Part shown: positions 26,736 to 34,969 of the stretch, piece by piece
How positions within the stretch are numbered: position 1 is the first letter of the stretch
Layout: each line of letters starts with the position of its first letter
Assembly (NCBI RefSeq): GCF_900103875.1
Contig: NZ_LT629705.1
Location: forward strand, 3,605,001-3,669,000
Length of the DNA: 64,000 nt
Source: Pseudomonas arsenicoxydans
GTDB taxonomy: Bacteria; Pseudomonadota; Gammaproteobacteria; Pseudomonadales; Pseudomonadaceae
Direction: 5' to 3'
Notes under the pieces: model-generated
Told to the model about the DNA's origin: nothing
The model's input: only the letters and a program-made list of their open reading frames with translations
Database searches by the model: none
Translations under genes and position numbers: made by a program

Positions 26736-27790
26736 ATACGCGGATCAATCTGCATCCGTCGCAGTTCGGTGAGGCGCGCAAGACCTTGCTCGAATCGCCA
26801 GCGTTCACCGTCAGCGCCTGGGTCTATCCCAGTGGTGTGCTGGCGGTGGAATTGGCCAACTCGCGCGGCAGCGTGGTGGTGTTGCCGTATCAGGGCCAGA
26901 TGATCTGGTCGGCGGTGTTCGACGGTTGCGACCTGACCATGAGCAACCTGTTCAGCCAGCCCCGGCCGAGCCCGACCGTGATCGGCACCTACGGCTGTTT
27001 CATGTTCCACAGCGGCCTGCTGCGCAACGGTTGCCCGAGCCCCGATGACGATCATCCGCTGCACGGCGAGATGCCTTGCGCGGCGATGGATCGTGCCTGG
27101 CTGGAGGTGGGTGAGGACGAGGTTGGACACTTTCTGCGACTCGGCGGCGAGTACGAATATGCGCAAGGTTTCGGTGACCGATACCTGGCCAGGCCGAGCG
27201 TGACCTTGCGTGCTGATTCAGGGCTGTTCGACATCGCCATGCAAGTGACCAATCTTGCCGGTAAACCAATGGACCTGATGTACATGGCGCACATGAACTA
27301 CGCCTACGTCGAAGGTGCCCGGTTCATCGAGCCCCTGGGTTTTGAGCGTGTGCGGGTGCGCAGCAGCGTGCCGGCCCACGTGAAACCGACGCCAGCCTGG
27401 ACCGACTACATGCAAGCGCTGGCGCAAGATCCGCAGCAATTCAAGCGTCTGGATCAGCCGCAGCTCTACGATCCCGAAATCGTGTTTTTCTTCGACGATG
27501 TGCGGGCGGATGACAGTGGTCACGCGCATTTCCTGCTAAGCCATCCCGACGGCGCGGCGTTCTACACAGGCTATCGACCCGACCAGTTCGAGCATGCCGC
27601 GCGCTGGATCTTGCACAACCCCGATCAGCAAGTGGCGGCGTTTGTGCTGCCGTCCACCTGCGAGCCGGAAGGCTATCGCGCCGAGTCCGCCAAGGGCCAT
27701 GTGCGGTCGCTGGCGGCGGGGGCGACGGCGGATTTCAGCGTCACCACCGGCTACTTGAGTGCGGCGGAGCAACAGGCGCTGATCAGATGA
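26732..27790 (+). CDS. Aldose 1-epimerase-like protein (DUF4432), probable deoxyribose mutarotase
   Basis: 352 residues. Segments SRGSVVVLPYQGQMIWSAVF, LHGEMPCAAMDRAWLEV and MYMAHMNYAYVEG fit the galactose-mutarotase fold of the DUF4432 family, with the histidines expected at the active site. The homologous deoX/deoM gene of enteric deoxyribose operons follows the permease in the same way. The ATG overlaps the stop of deoP. Its last bases overlap the convergent regulator gene by 8. Confidence 0.82.
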   Translation: MNTRINLHPSQFGEARKTLLESPAFTVSAWVYPSGVLAVELANSRGSVVVLPYQGQMIWSAVFDGCDLTMSNLFSQPRPSPTVIGTYGCFMFHSGLLRNGCPSPDDDHPLHGEMPCAAMDRAWLEVGEDEVGHFLRLGGEYEYAQGFGDRYLARPSVTLRADSGLFDIAMQVTNLAGKPMDLMYMAHMNYAYVEGARFIEPLGFERVRVRSSVPAHVKPTPAWTDYMQALAQDPQQFKRLDQPQLYDPEIVFFFDDVRADDSGHAHFLLSHPDGAAFYTGYRPDQFEHAARWILHNPDQQVAAFVLPSTCEPEGYRAESAKGHVRSLAAGATADFSVTTGYLSAAEQQALIR

Positions 27791-28553
27791 TCAACTGCGC
27801 GCCGCTGGCGGTAATGGCGTCGCGGTAGGCCTTGGGAATTTTCTTGTCGCTGACCACGAACTGGAAATCCTCAAGGTTGGCGAAATGCGCGGTGCGCACG
27901 GTGTCGAACTTGCTGTGGTCGGCCAGCAGCAGCCGCTGTTGCGCCTGGCGCAGGACCTTCTGCTTGACCTCCACTTCGTTGAAGTTGAAGCAGGTCACGC
28001 CGAAGTCCTGGCTGATGCCGGCCGCGGATACGAAAGCCCAGGTCAGGCGCACGCTGTCGAGGATGCCGGTTTCGCTGGTGTTCTCGAACACCTGGTTCTT
28101 GCGATGGAACGTGCCGCCGCACATCACGACCTGGCAGTTGGGTTTTTGCGCGAGTTTGAGCAGCACGTTCAGGGAGTTGCACACGGCGGTGAACTCAAGC
28201 TCGTCGGGGATGAAATCGACCACGAAAGGCGTGGTGGTGCCGCAGTCGAAGAACACCGTGTCGCCCGGCTGGATAAACCCGGCGGCGAGTTTGCCGATAC
28301 GGCGTTTTTCCTCGACGTGGCGGGTGTCCTGTTCGGCCACGCGGTAATCGCCGGGCTCGTTGCCATCGTGGATTTTAGTGATGTAGCCGCCGAGCAACCG
28401 CAGGTGGTCGGTGTACTTGCTGAGGTCGCGGCGCAGGGTCATCTCGGACACGTCCAGCAATGCCGCCATCTCGCGCAAATGGATGGCGCTCTGGTCTTGC
28501 AGGGCTTGTTGAATCAGCTTGAGACGCTCGGCTTTTTTACTGTCCACAGGCAT
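27783..28553 (-). CDS. DeoR/GlpR-family transcriptional regulator of the deoxyribose genes
   Basis: 256 residues. A winged HTH of the DeoR type (AERLKLIQQALQDQSAIHLREMAALLDVSEMTLRRDLSKY) is followed by the sugar-phosphate-sensing domain (FFDCGTTTPFVVDFIP, VMCGGTFHRKNQ, KVLRQAQQRLLLADHSKFD). It is divergent from deoC and convergent with the mutarotase gene. Palindromes TGTTATTTAAATAACA and a one-base variant occur upstream of deoK and between this gene and deoC. It probably represses both units and its own gene until a deoxyribose phosphate binds. Confidence 0.92.
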   Translation of the reverse strand: MPVDSKKAERLKLIQQALQDQSAIHLREMAALLDVSEMTLRRDLSKYTDHLRLLGGYITKIHDGNEPGDYRVAEQDTRHVEEKRRIGKLAAGFIQPGDTVFFDCGTTTPFVVDFIPDELEFTAVCNSLNVLLKLAQKPNCQVVMCGGTFHRKNQVFENTSETGILDSVRLTWAFVSAAGISQDFGVTCFNFNEVEVKQKVLRQAQQRLLLADHSKFDTVRTAHFANLEDFQFVVSDKKIPKAYRDAITASGAQLII

Positions 28554-28571
28554 TCCGGGGTTGATTGTTGG

Positions 28572-28587
28572 TGTTATTTAAGTAACA
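28572..28587. promoter_or_regulatory. Operator candidate between the DeoR-family gene and deoC
   Basis: TGTTATTTAAGTAACA differs by one base from the palindrome upstream of deoK. It lies 18 bases before the regulator's start and 87 bases before deoC, where it could control both divergent promoters. Confidence 0.75.
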
Positions 28588-28674
28588 TTATTTGTGAGTT
28601 TTGCAACGTTTTTGCGCGAATCACCCTCGATTGTGGCGCAGGGGCATTTGAATATACAAACAGGAGTTTTCGCG

Positions 28675-29358
28675 ATGGCACACCTCGAACCCCAAGCGCT
28701 GGCGCAGTACATCGATCATACCTTGCTGGCGCCTGATGCCTCCCGCGAGCAAATCGCCACATTGTGCCGCGAAGCCACGGAACACGGCTTCTATTCGGTG
28801 TGCGTGAATTCGGGGCAGGTGCCCCATGCCGCGCAATGCCTTGCAGGGCAGCCCGTGAAAGTCTGCGCGGTGGTCGGCTTTCCGCTGGGCGCCGGGCTGA
28901 GCGACACCAAGGCTTTCGAAGCCGAGCGGGCCATCGCCGCCGGCGCAGGGGAGGTCGACATGGTGTTGAACATCGGCTGGCTGAAGGACGGTTTGTACGA
29001 TCAAGTGCGGGACGACATTGCCCAAGTCTTGCAGACCTGCGGCAAGGTGCCGTTGAAAGTCATCCTGGAAAACTGCCTGCTGAGCGACGCCGAAAAGGTC
29101 AAGGCCTGCGAGATTTGCCGTGAGCTGAACGTCGCCTTCGTCAAAACCTCCACCGGTTTCAGTCGCAGCGGCGCCACCGTGGAAGATGTTGCGCTGATGC
29201 GCCGCACCGTCGGGCCTGACATCGGCGTCAAGGCCTCCGGTGGCGTACGCGATTACCCGACTGCGCTGGCGATGATCGAAGCCGGCGCCACGCGATTGGG
29301 CACCAGCTCGGGCATCGCGATCATCAGTGGCGCCCAAGCAGCAGGCGAGGGCTACTGA
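28675..29358 (+). CDS. deoC: Deoxyribose-phosphate aldolase
   Basis: 227 residues, the short bacterial form. The family's lysines are visible: the Schiff-base lysine in [11 protein letters not shown] and the second in [22 protein letters not shown] and [17 protein letters not shown] are also typical. It cleaves 2-deoxyribose 5-phosphate to acetaldehyde and glyceraldehyde 3-phosphate, finishing the pathway begun by deoK. The ATG follows CAGGAG. A start at 28594 would run through the promoter region. Confidence 0.95.
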   Translation: MAHLEPQALAQYIDHTLLAPDASREQIATLCREATEHGFYSVCVNSGQVPHAAQCLAGQPVKVCAVVGFPLGAGLSDTKAFEAERAIAAGAGEVDMVLNIGWLKDGLYDQVRDDIAQVLQTCGKVPLKVILENCLLSDAEKVKACEICRELNVAFVKTSTGFSRSGATVEDVALMRRTVGPDIGVKASGGVRDYPTALAMIEAGATRLGTSSGIAIISGAQAAGEGY

Positions 29359-30357
29359 TCAGTCCACTTTCAACACAATCTTGCCGATGTGATCGCCGGC
29401 TTCCATCCGCGCATGGGCCTGCGCTGCGTCGGTGTAGGCATAGACCTTGTCGATCATCGGCAGGCAACGGCCGGCGGACAGTACCGGCCAGACATATTCG
29501 CGCAACTGTTCGGCGATCGAGGCTTTTTCTTCGCGGGTGCGCGAGCGCAGCAGGGAGCCTGTGATCGTCGCGCGTTTGCTCATGATCCCCAACAGATCGA
29601 CGTCGTTGGCGCGTGCACCGCCGAGAAAGCCCAGCATCACCAGTCGGCCTTCCATGCCCAGCGCCGCGACGTTCTGGTTGAAATACGAGCCGCCCATGAT
29701 GTCGAGGATGACATTGACGCCTTTGCCGGCGGTTTTCTCCTGGATGACCTGGACGAAATCCTGATCACGGTAATTGATCGCCTCGGCGCCAAGCTGGCGG
29801 ATCGCTGCGCATTTTTCCTCACTGCCTGCGGTGGCGAAGGCTTTGACGCCGAACTCGCGGCAGAGCATCAGCGCGGTGGTGCCGATGCCGCTGGTGCCGC
29901 CGTGAATCAGTGCGCGCTGGCCTTTGCTGGCGCCGCCCATGTCGAACAGGTTGGCCCACACGGTAAAATAAGTTTCCGGGACTGCGGCGGCGTGGACCCA
30001 ATCCATGCCTTCGGGTATCGGCAACGTCTGGCTGGACGGGGCGACGCAATACTGCGCGTAACCGCCGCCATTGGTCAGCGCACAGACCTTGTCGCCGACA
30101 ATGAATTCGCTGACGCCGGCACCGATGGCCACCACTTCACCGGCCACTTCCAGACCCGGGATCGGGCTCATGCCGGGTTTCATCGGGTATTTGCCGGCGC
30201 GTTGAATCACATCGGGACGGTTGACCCCGGCGGCATGCACGCGAATCAGCACTTCGCCGGCGCCGGCGCTTGGAACCGGCTCCTGGCGCGGCTTCAGAAC
30301 GTCGGGACCACCGGGTTCGGTGATTTCAATCAGGGTCATGGTTTGGGGCAAAGTCAT
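29359..30357 (-). CDS. NAD(P)H-quinone oxidoreductase of the PIG3/TP53I3 family
   Basis: 332 residues. Zinc-free MDR pattern: AAGVNRPDVIQRAGKYP, PIPGLEVAGEVVAIG, the NADP motif IHGGTSGIGTTALML, and VNVILDIMGGSYFNQN. Members reduce quinones with NADPH and are often found beside catabolic genes. Its stop abuts the stop of deoC on the other strand. Confidence 0.9.
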   Translation of the reverse strand: MTLPQTMTLIEITEPGGPDVLKPRQEPVPSAGAGEVLIRVHAAGVNRPDVIQRAGKYPMKPGMSPIPGLEVAGEVVAIGAGVSEFIVGDKVCALTNGGGYAQYCVAPSSQTLPIPEGMDWVHAAAVPETYFTVWANLFDMGGASKGQRALIHGGTSGIGTTALMLCREFGVKAFATAGSEEKCAAIRQLGAEAINYRDQDFVQVIQEKTAGKGVNVILDIMGGSYFNQNVAALGMEGRLVMLGFLGGARANDVDLLGIMSKRATITGSLLRSRTREEKASIAEQLREYVWPVLSAGRCLPMIDKVYAYTDAAQAHARMEAGDHIGKIVLKVD

Positions 30358-30405
30358 GTGGGTGTCCTATCAAGAAAGTGTTCAGTCAGTGGACGGTAGA
30401 TCACA

Positions 30406-30493
30406 AGATCGCAGCCTCGTTTCACTCGATAGCTCCTACAAGGGGATCGCGGTCGAAATGTAGGAGCTATCGAGTGAAACGAGGCTGCGATCT
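30406..30493. repeat. Long palindromic repeat, family GTAGGAGCTATCGAGTG
   Basis: Two perfect 35-base arms with an 18-base loop. It is a variant of the repeat at 14836 with compensating changes on both arms (TTTCACTCGATAGC against TTGCACTCGACAGC), which shows that the stem is kept under selection or was copied as a unit. It sits between the quinone oxidoreductase and the transporter remnant. Confidence 0.92.
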
Positions 30494-30501
30494 ATTGATC
30501 T

Positions 30502-31714
30502 TCATGGGCAACTCGCCGCAATCATCTGAGGGCGACGATTCAGCAAGCGCATCGCCTGTTCCAGCATCAGTGCAACCACAATGGCACCCGCCGCCACAAC
30601 GAACAACAGCGCATGATGCCCGCCGCTGGCATTGAACAACGCCGAATAGGCAAAGCCTGCTATCGCCTGGAACGTGGCGAACGACACCGTCGCGCGGCTC
30701 CAGGCAATCTGCTGCTGGTGATGGTTGGGGATCAGCTCATGCACCCGCGCCAGCGCCAGTGGCACGATGCCTGGCGGGAACGAACCGAGGATCACCGCCA
30801 GCACAGCCAGCGCCGTGAAAGAACTCGCTATCGACAGCAAACCCACGGCAATCGCTTGCACCACAAGCACCAGCCGGATGCTCAGCCGGGCGCCGAGCTT
30901 ATCGGCCAGAAAACCGTAACTCACCGGCCCGATGATCGCGCCGAGGCCGTACATCACCCACATCAGTGCACCCACATGCGCCCCGGCACCGAGCCCGCGG
31001 GCCACGTAATCCACCAGGAAGACCATCGCCGGCACCAGCCCGGCGGCCATGAAGGCGTATTGGGCGAACAACAGGTATACGCCGGGATCGGTCGGTGTCG
31101 TGGATTTTTCAATCGACACTTCAACGGCCTGTGGGTGCGCCGCTTGGCCAGCCGAACCAGCTCGCGGCGGTCAGGACCAGTGACAGAATGCCCAGGCCAA
31201 ACCAGGTTTGCTGCAACCCAAGGCTCAGCAACGGCGGAACAATTGTCCCCGAGCCGGCAATGCCCAGGCCGATACCGAGGAAGATCGCGCCGCTGGCCAG
31301 CCCTCGGCGAGACGCCGGCACATGGGGCAATACCGTCGCAGCCACCAACACCATGATCGCGCCGCCCGCAACGCCGGACAGCAGGCGCCAGCCGAAGAAC
31401 CAGCTCACTGACAAGGGAAAACCACAGGCAAAGAATGCCAGGGTCACGGCCAGCATCATCAGGCGCAGGGCCGTGGTGTTGGAGGTGCGGTTGGCCAGCG
31501 GTCGGCCGATCAGTGCGCCGATCAAGTATCCGACAAGGTTGGCGGCGCCGAGGTACACCACGTCGCTGGCGGAAAACCAGTGCGCCTGAATCAGCGACGG
31601 AATCAACGGCGTGTAGGCAAACCGGGCCAGGCCAATACTGACCAGGCTGGCAGCGAGGCCGGCGAAGATCGGCAGCCAGATCGCGCTGCGCGGGGTGGTC
31701 GATGTGCTGTGCAT
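30502..31714 (-). pseudogene. YbfB/YjiJ-family MFS transporter split by a frameshift
   Basis: The first half (31714 down to 31121) encodes six to seven helices and ends SWFGWPSGAPTGR-stop. The second half (31119 down to 30502) in another frame continues VSIEKSTTPTDPGVYLLFAQ and five or more helices. Together they make a transporter of about 400 residues, the usual length for the YbfB family, and neither half alone is a full transporter. The second frame is open upstream through QAAHPQAVEV, so a one-base change near 31130-31150 explains the split. It may be a real mutation or a sequencing error. The divergent LysR gene is intact. Confidence 0.82.
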
Positions 31715-31796
31715 GAGAGCAGTCCTGTGAGGTTATCTCTGGCGTCCAGCGTATCGAGAATTATTGATGCAGTAATGCAGCGATTTCGCTATACAG

Positions 31797-31814
31797 TGAT
31801 GCAAACTTGCATCA
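31797..31814. promoter_or_regulatory. LysR operator candidate
   Basis: TGATGCAA-AC-TTGCATCA is a perfect inverted repeat 13 bases before the LysR start. A related half-site TGATGCA lies at 31765. The position between divergent transporter and LysR genes is typical for a LysR binding site. Confidence 0.55.
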
Positions 31815-31827
31815 CGAGGAAAGCCGC

Positions 31828-32703
31828 ATGAATTGGGATGACGCACGGGTGTTTCTGGCGGTGTGCCGCGAATCGACGCTGCGTGGCGCAGCGCGGGTGC
31901 TGGGGGTCGATCAGGCCACGGTCGGGCGGCGGGTCACGGCGCTGGAAAAGTCCTTGAGCGCGACACTGTTCCTGCGCACCTCCGAAGGTTACGCGCTGAC
32001 GGCGGTCGGCGAAGCAGCCTTGCAGGCCGTGGAAAAAATGGAGGTCTCGGCGTTGGAGCTGGAACGGCAGATCCTCGGGCTGGACGATCGGCTCACCGGT
32101 ACGGTGAGGGTCAGCACCACCGACTCGCTGGCCATCGATTTCCTGATCCCGGCGATTGCCCGGTTGCACGACAAACACCCGGATGTGCGGGTGCAACTGG
32201 ACGCGTCCACGCAAATGATCAGCCTGGCCAAGCGCGAAGCCGACATCGCGGTGCGCAATGCCCGGCCGGACAACCCGGACCTGATCGCCCGGCGTATCGC
32301 CCGTTGGCCCGTGGGCCTGTTCGCTTCGCAACGGTATGTCGACAGCCACGGCGTACCGGAACCGGGGTCAGCGTTTGAAGGACATGATTTGGTGGCTTAC
32401 CAGCCCTATCTGGCAGGCAACAAGGAGATGACGCTGGTGTCGGAACCGGTGAGCCGCGGGCGGATCGTGTCGAGCCTGGGCTCCGGCCTGCTGGTGCGTC
32501 GAGCCGTTGCGGCGGGGCTCGGGCTGGGGGAAATTCCGGTGTACATGGGGGAGAGGGACGGGCTGGTCAGGCTGTGGCCGGAACGCACGCGACCGGTGCC
32601 CTATGATGTCTGGCTGGTGACCCACGCGGACTTGCGGCATACCGCCCGGGTCCGCGCGGTGATCGATGAAATTGTCGCGGGGTTTTCCGGTACCGGCGAA
32701 TGA
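31828..32703 (+). CDS. LysR family transcriptional regulator
   Basis: 291 residues. N-terminal HTH (MNWDDARVFLAVCRESTLRGAARVLGVDQATVGRRVTALEKSL) and a substrate domain starting GTVRVSTTDSLAIDFLIPAI. GAGGAAAG precedes the ATG at 31828. It is divergent from the YbfB-type transporter gene and probably controls it. Confidence 0.93.
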   Translation: MNWDDARVFLAVCRESTLRGAARVLGVDQATVGRRVTALEKSLSATLFLRTSEGYALTAVGEAALQAVEKMEVSALELERQILGLDDRLTGTVRVSTTDSLAIDFLIPAIARLHDKHPDVRVQLDASTQMISLAKREADIAVRNARPDNPDLIARRIARWPVGLFASQRYVDSHGVPEPGSAFEGHDLVAYQPYLAGNKEMTLVSEPVSRGRIVSSLGSGLLVRRAVAAGLGLGEIPVYMGERDGLVRLWPERTRPVPYDVWLVTHADLRHTARVRAVIDEIVAGFSGTGE

Positions 32704-32708
32704 ACATC

Positions 32709-32769
32709 AAAAGATCGCAACCCCGTTCACCTGTAGGAACTGTCGAGTGAAACGAGGCTGCGATCTTTT
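32709..32769. repeat. Shortened copy of the GTAGGAGCTGTCGAGTG palindrome
   Basis: Only the outer 19 bases of each arm pair (two mismatches), and the inner part has lost symmetry. It lies between the convergent LysR and pirin genes and can still form a terminator hairpin. Confidence 0.8.
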
Positions 32770-32771
32770 AT

Positions 32772-33494
32772 TTACGGCATTTCAGGCAATTCTTGCGGCC
32801 GCAAATCAAACACCAACACTTCGGCATCCACGCCATTGCTCAAGGTCAGCACCTGTTCCTGGCGAATCCGCACGCCATCGCCTTCCTGCAACGGCACGCC
32901 GTTGAGTTCGACGCTGCCACGGGCTACGTGCACATAGGCGTAGCGGTCGGCGGCCAGTTCCAGGGTGGCGCTTTCCTTGCCGTCGATCAGCGCGGCATAC
33001 ACCCGTGCATCCTGACGCACCTTCAACGAACCCTTGGCCCCGTCCGGGGAGATGATCAGTTGCAGACGCCCGCGTTTTTTCTGGGTGCTGAAGTGCTCTT
33101 GCTGATAACGCGGTTTGGCGCCGCTGACTTCAGGCACGATCCAGATTTGCAGAAAGTGCACCGGCCGCGTGGCCGAGTGGTTGTATTCGCTGTGCGCCAC
33201 GCCGCTGCCGGCGCTCATCAACTGCACGTCACCGGGACGAATCACCGAGCCGGTGCCCAGGGTGTCCTTGTGTTCCAGAGCGCCTTCGAGCACATAGGAG
33301 AAAATCTCCATGTCGCGGTGCGGGTGCTGGCCGAAGCCTTTACCGGCCGTCACGCGGTCGTCATTGATCACCAGCAGGTCGGAAAAACCCTGCTCTTTGG
33401 GGTTGCGATAGTTGGCGAAGGAAAAGGTATGGAACGACTTCAACCAGCCGTGATTGGCGGCGCCGCGATCCGAGGCTTTGCGAAGGGTCAGCAT
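32772..33494 (-). CDS. Pirin family protein (YhhW-like)
   Basis: 240 residues with the bicupin pattern of pirins. Metal ligands appear in GQHPHRDMEIFSYVLEG (His, His, Glu) and HSEYNHS. The related E. coli YhhW has quercetinase activity; the role in Pseudomonas is not known. GGAGATTTC precedes the ATG. Confidence 0.92.
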   Translation of the reverse strand: MLTLRKASDRGAANHGWLKSFHTFSFANYRNPKEQGFSDLLVINDDRVTAGKGFGQHPHRDMEIFSYVLEGALEHKDTLGTGSVIRPGDVQLMSAGSGVAHSEYNHSATRPVHFLQIWIVPEVSGAKPRYQQEHFSTQKKRGRLQLIISPDGAKGSLKVRQDARVYAALIDGKESATLELAADRYAYVHVARGSVELNGVPLQEGDGVRIRQEQVLTLSNGVDAEVLVFDLRPQELPEMP

Positions 33495-33699
33495 GATGAA
33501 ATCTCCTGTGGGGACGTTGATTCGTCCGAGTGAGGAGAAGGTTAATGTTTATCGGTTGGTGTAATAAGTAGATGGAAATTGAAATACTGTCCTGTTCAGG
33601 TTGACAGTAATGTGTGGGCGATCAGGTATTTTTCTCCGACGCCGGCGCCACACTTGGCCATAATGCATAGCATCCCTTACCTACCGAGCACCGGACTCT

Positions 33700-33787
33700 G
33701 TGGGAGCGGGCTTGCCCGCGATAGCGATGTGTCTGTCACCCACAATGTTGAATGTGACGCCGCCATCGCGGGCAAGCCCGCTCCCAC
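33700..33787. repeat. REP pair, inverted, wide spacing
   Basis: Two 23-base REP copies (GTGGGAGCGGG... and its complement) are separated by 42 bases. It lies between the pirin gene and the GlxA-type regulator. Only 53 bases separate it from the regulator's ATG, so it probably falls in that leader. Confidence 0.93.
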
Positions 33788-33840
33788 GGGGATGGGTGTT
33801 GGCAGATAGACTTTCTTTTGACTTCAGTGATTTTGAACCC

Positions 33841-34791
33841 ATGAAAACCGTGGCTATGGTGTTGTTTCCTGACTTCCTCCTGCTGGACATGGCCGGCCCC
33901 ATGGAAGTGTTTTCCATCGCCAATCGTTATCTGCCGGCGCACGAGCGTTACGAGCTGTCGACCATTGGCACTGAACCTGGCGCGTTGCGCGCCTCCAACG
34001 GCGTCAGCGTGCAAGCCGATCTGCACATCGATCAGGCTGCGCAGGCGTATGACTTGTTGCTGGTGCCGGGTGGTCCGGGGGCCTATAACGAAAAGCACCC
34101 GCCGTTGCTGTGCTGGCTCAAAGACGCCGTCGGACGGGCAGGGCGCTACGGCTCGATCTGCACCGGCGTGTTCGTCCTCGGGCATGCCGGTTTGCTGGAC
34201 GGCTATCGCGTCACCACCCATTGGCATTACACGGAGCGGTTGATCAAGGGGTTTCCCGAGGCAACGGTGGAGACCGACAAGATTTACGTGCAGGACCGCA
34301 ACCTCATCACCTCGGGTGGCGTGACCGCCGGTATCGACCTGGCGTTGGCGGTGGTCGCCGAAGACCACGGCAAGAAAGTCGCCCAGGACGTGGCCAAGGT
34401 GTTGCTGGTGGTGATGAAACGCCAGGGCGGACAGGCGCAGTTCAGTCCCCTGATGGCCGCCGTCGCACCGCAGGAAACGCCGATCACCCGCGTGCAGAAC
34501 CATGTGCTCGAACACCTCGATGAAGGCTTCAGCATCGAACGCATGGCCAGCTTCGCGAACATGAGTGAACGGCACTTCGCCCGCACGTTTGCCCGGGAAG
34601 TGAACATGACGCCCATGGAGTTTTTGCAAAGTGCGCGCATCGACTGCGCTCGCAACCTGCTGGAAACCAGTGACCTGCCACTCAAGACCGTGGCCTTCAA
34701 AAGTGGCTTTGGCAGCGTGCGGCACATGCGCTTTCTGTTCAGTGAAAAGCTGGGCCTGACCCCCAGCCAGTACCGCGAACAGTTCAGCTAG
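33841..34791 (+). CDS. GlxA-type regulator: DJ-1/PfpI domain fused to AraC HTH
   Basis: 316 residues. The N-terminal DJ-1/PfpI-like domain (MVLFPDFLLLDMAGPMEVFSIANRY; GSICTGVFVLGHAGLLDG with the elbow cysteine) is joined to an AraC HTH (IERMASFANMSERHFARTFAREVNMTPMEFLQSARIDCARNLLE...). This architecture regulates amine or aldehyde metabolism in Pseudomonas. The ATG at 33841 is preferred because the upstream frame runs through the REP pair. Divergent from the pirin gene. Confidence 0.92.
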   Translation: MKTVAMVLFPDFLLLDMAGPMEVFSIANRYLPAHERYELSTIGTEPGALRASNGVSVQADLHIDQAAQAYDLLLVPGGPGAYNEKHPPLLCWLKDAVGRAGRYGSICTGVFVLGHAGLLDGYRVTTHWHYTERLIKGFPEATVETDKIYVQDRNLITSGGVTAGIDLALAVVAEDHGKKVAQDVAKVLLVVMKRQGGQAQFSPLMAAVAPQETPITRVQNHVLEHLDEGFSIERMASFANMSERHFARTFAREVNMTPMEFLQSARIDCARNLLETSDLPLKTVAFKSGFGSVRHMRFLFSEKLGLTPSQYREQFS

Positions 34792-34969
34792 AGCGTTCGT
34801 GTCCGTTATGCGCACCGCGATGGCTGTGACACTCCCACCATGGCGGTTGAACCGTCACTGAGGCCTGCCAAGATACTTGGCAACGCTTTGCAACGGAGGT
34901 GCGGGAGCCTGGAAGGCGCATGCGATGGGTGTTGTCGCACGGTGAGCCAAGCCAGGTTGCAGCATGTGA

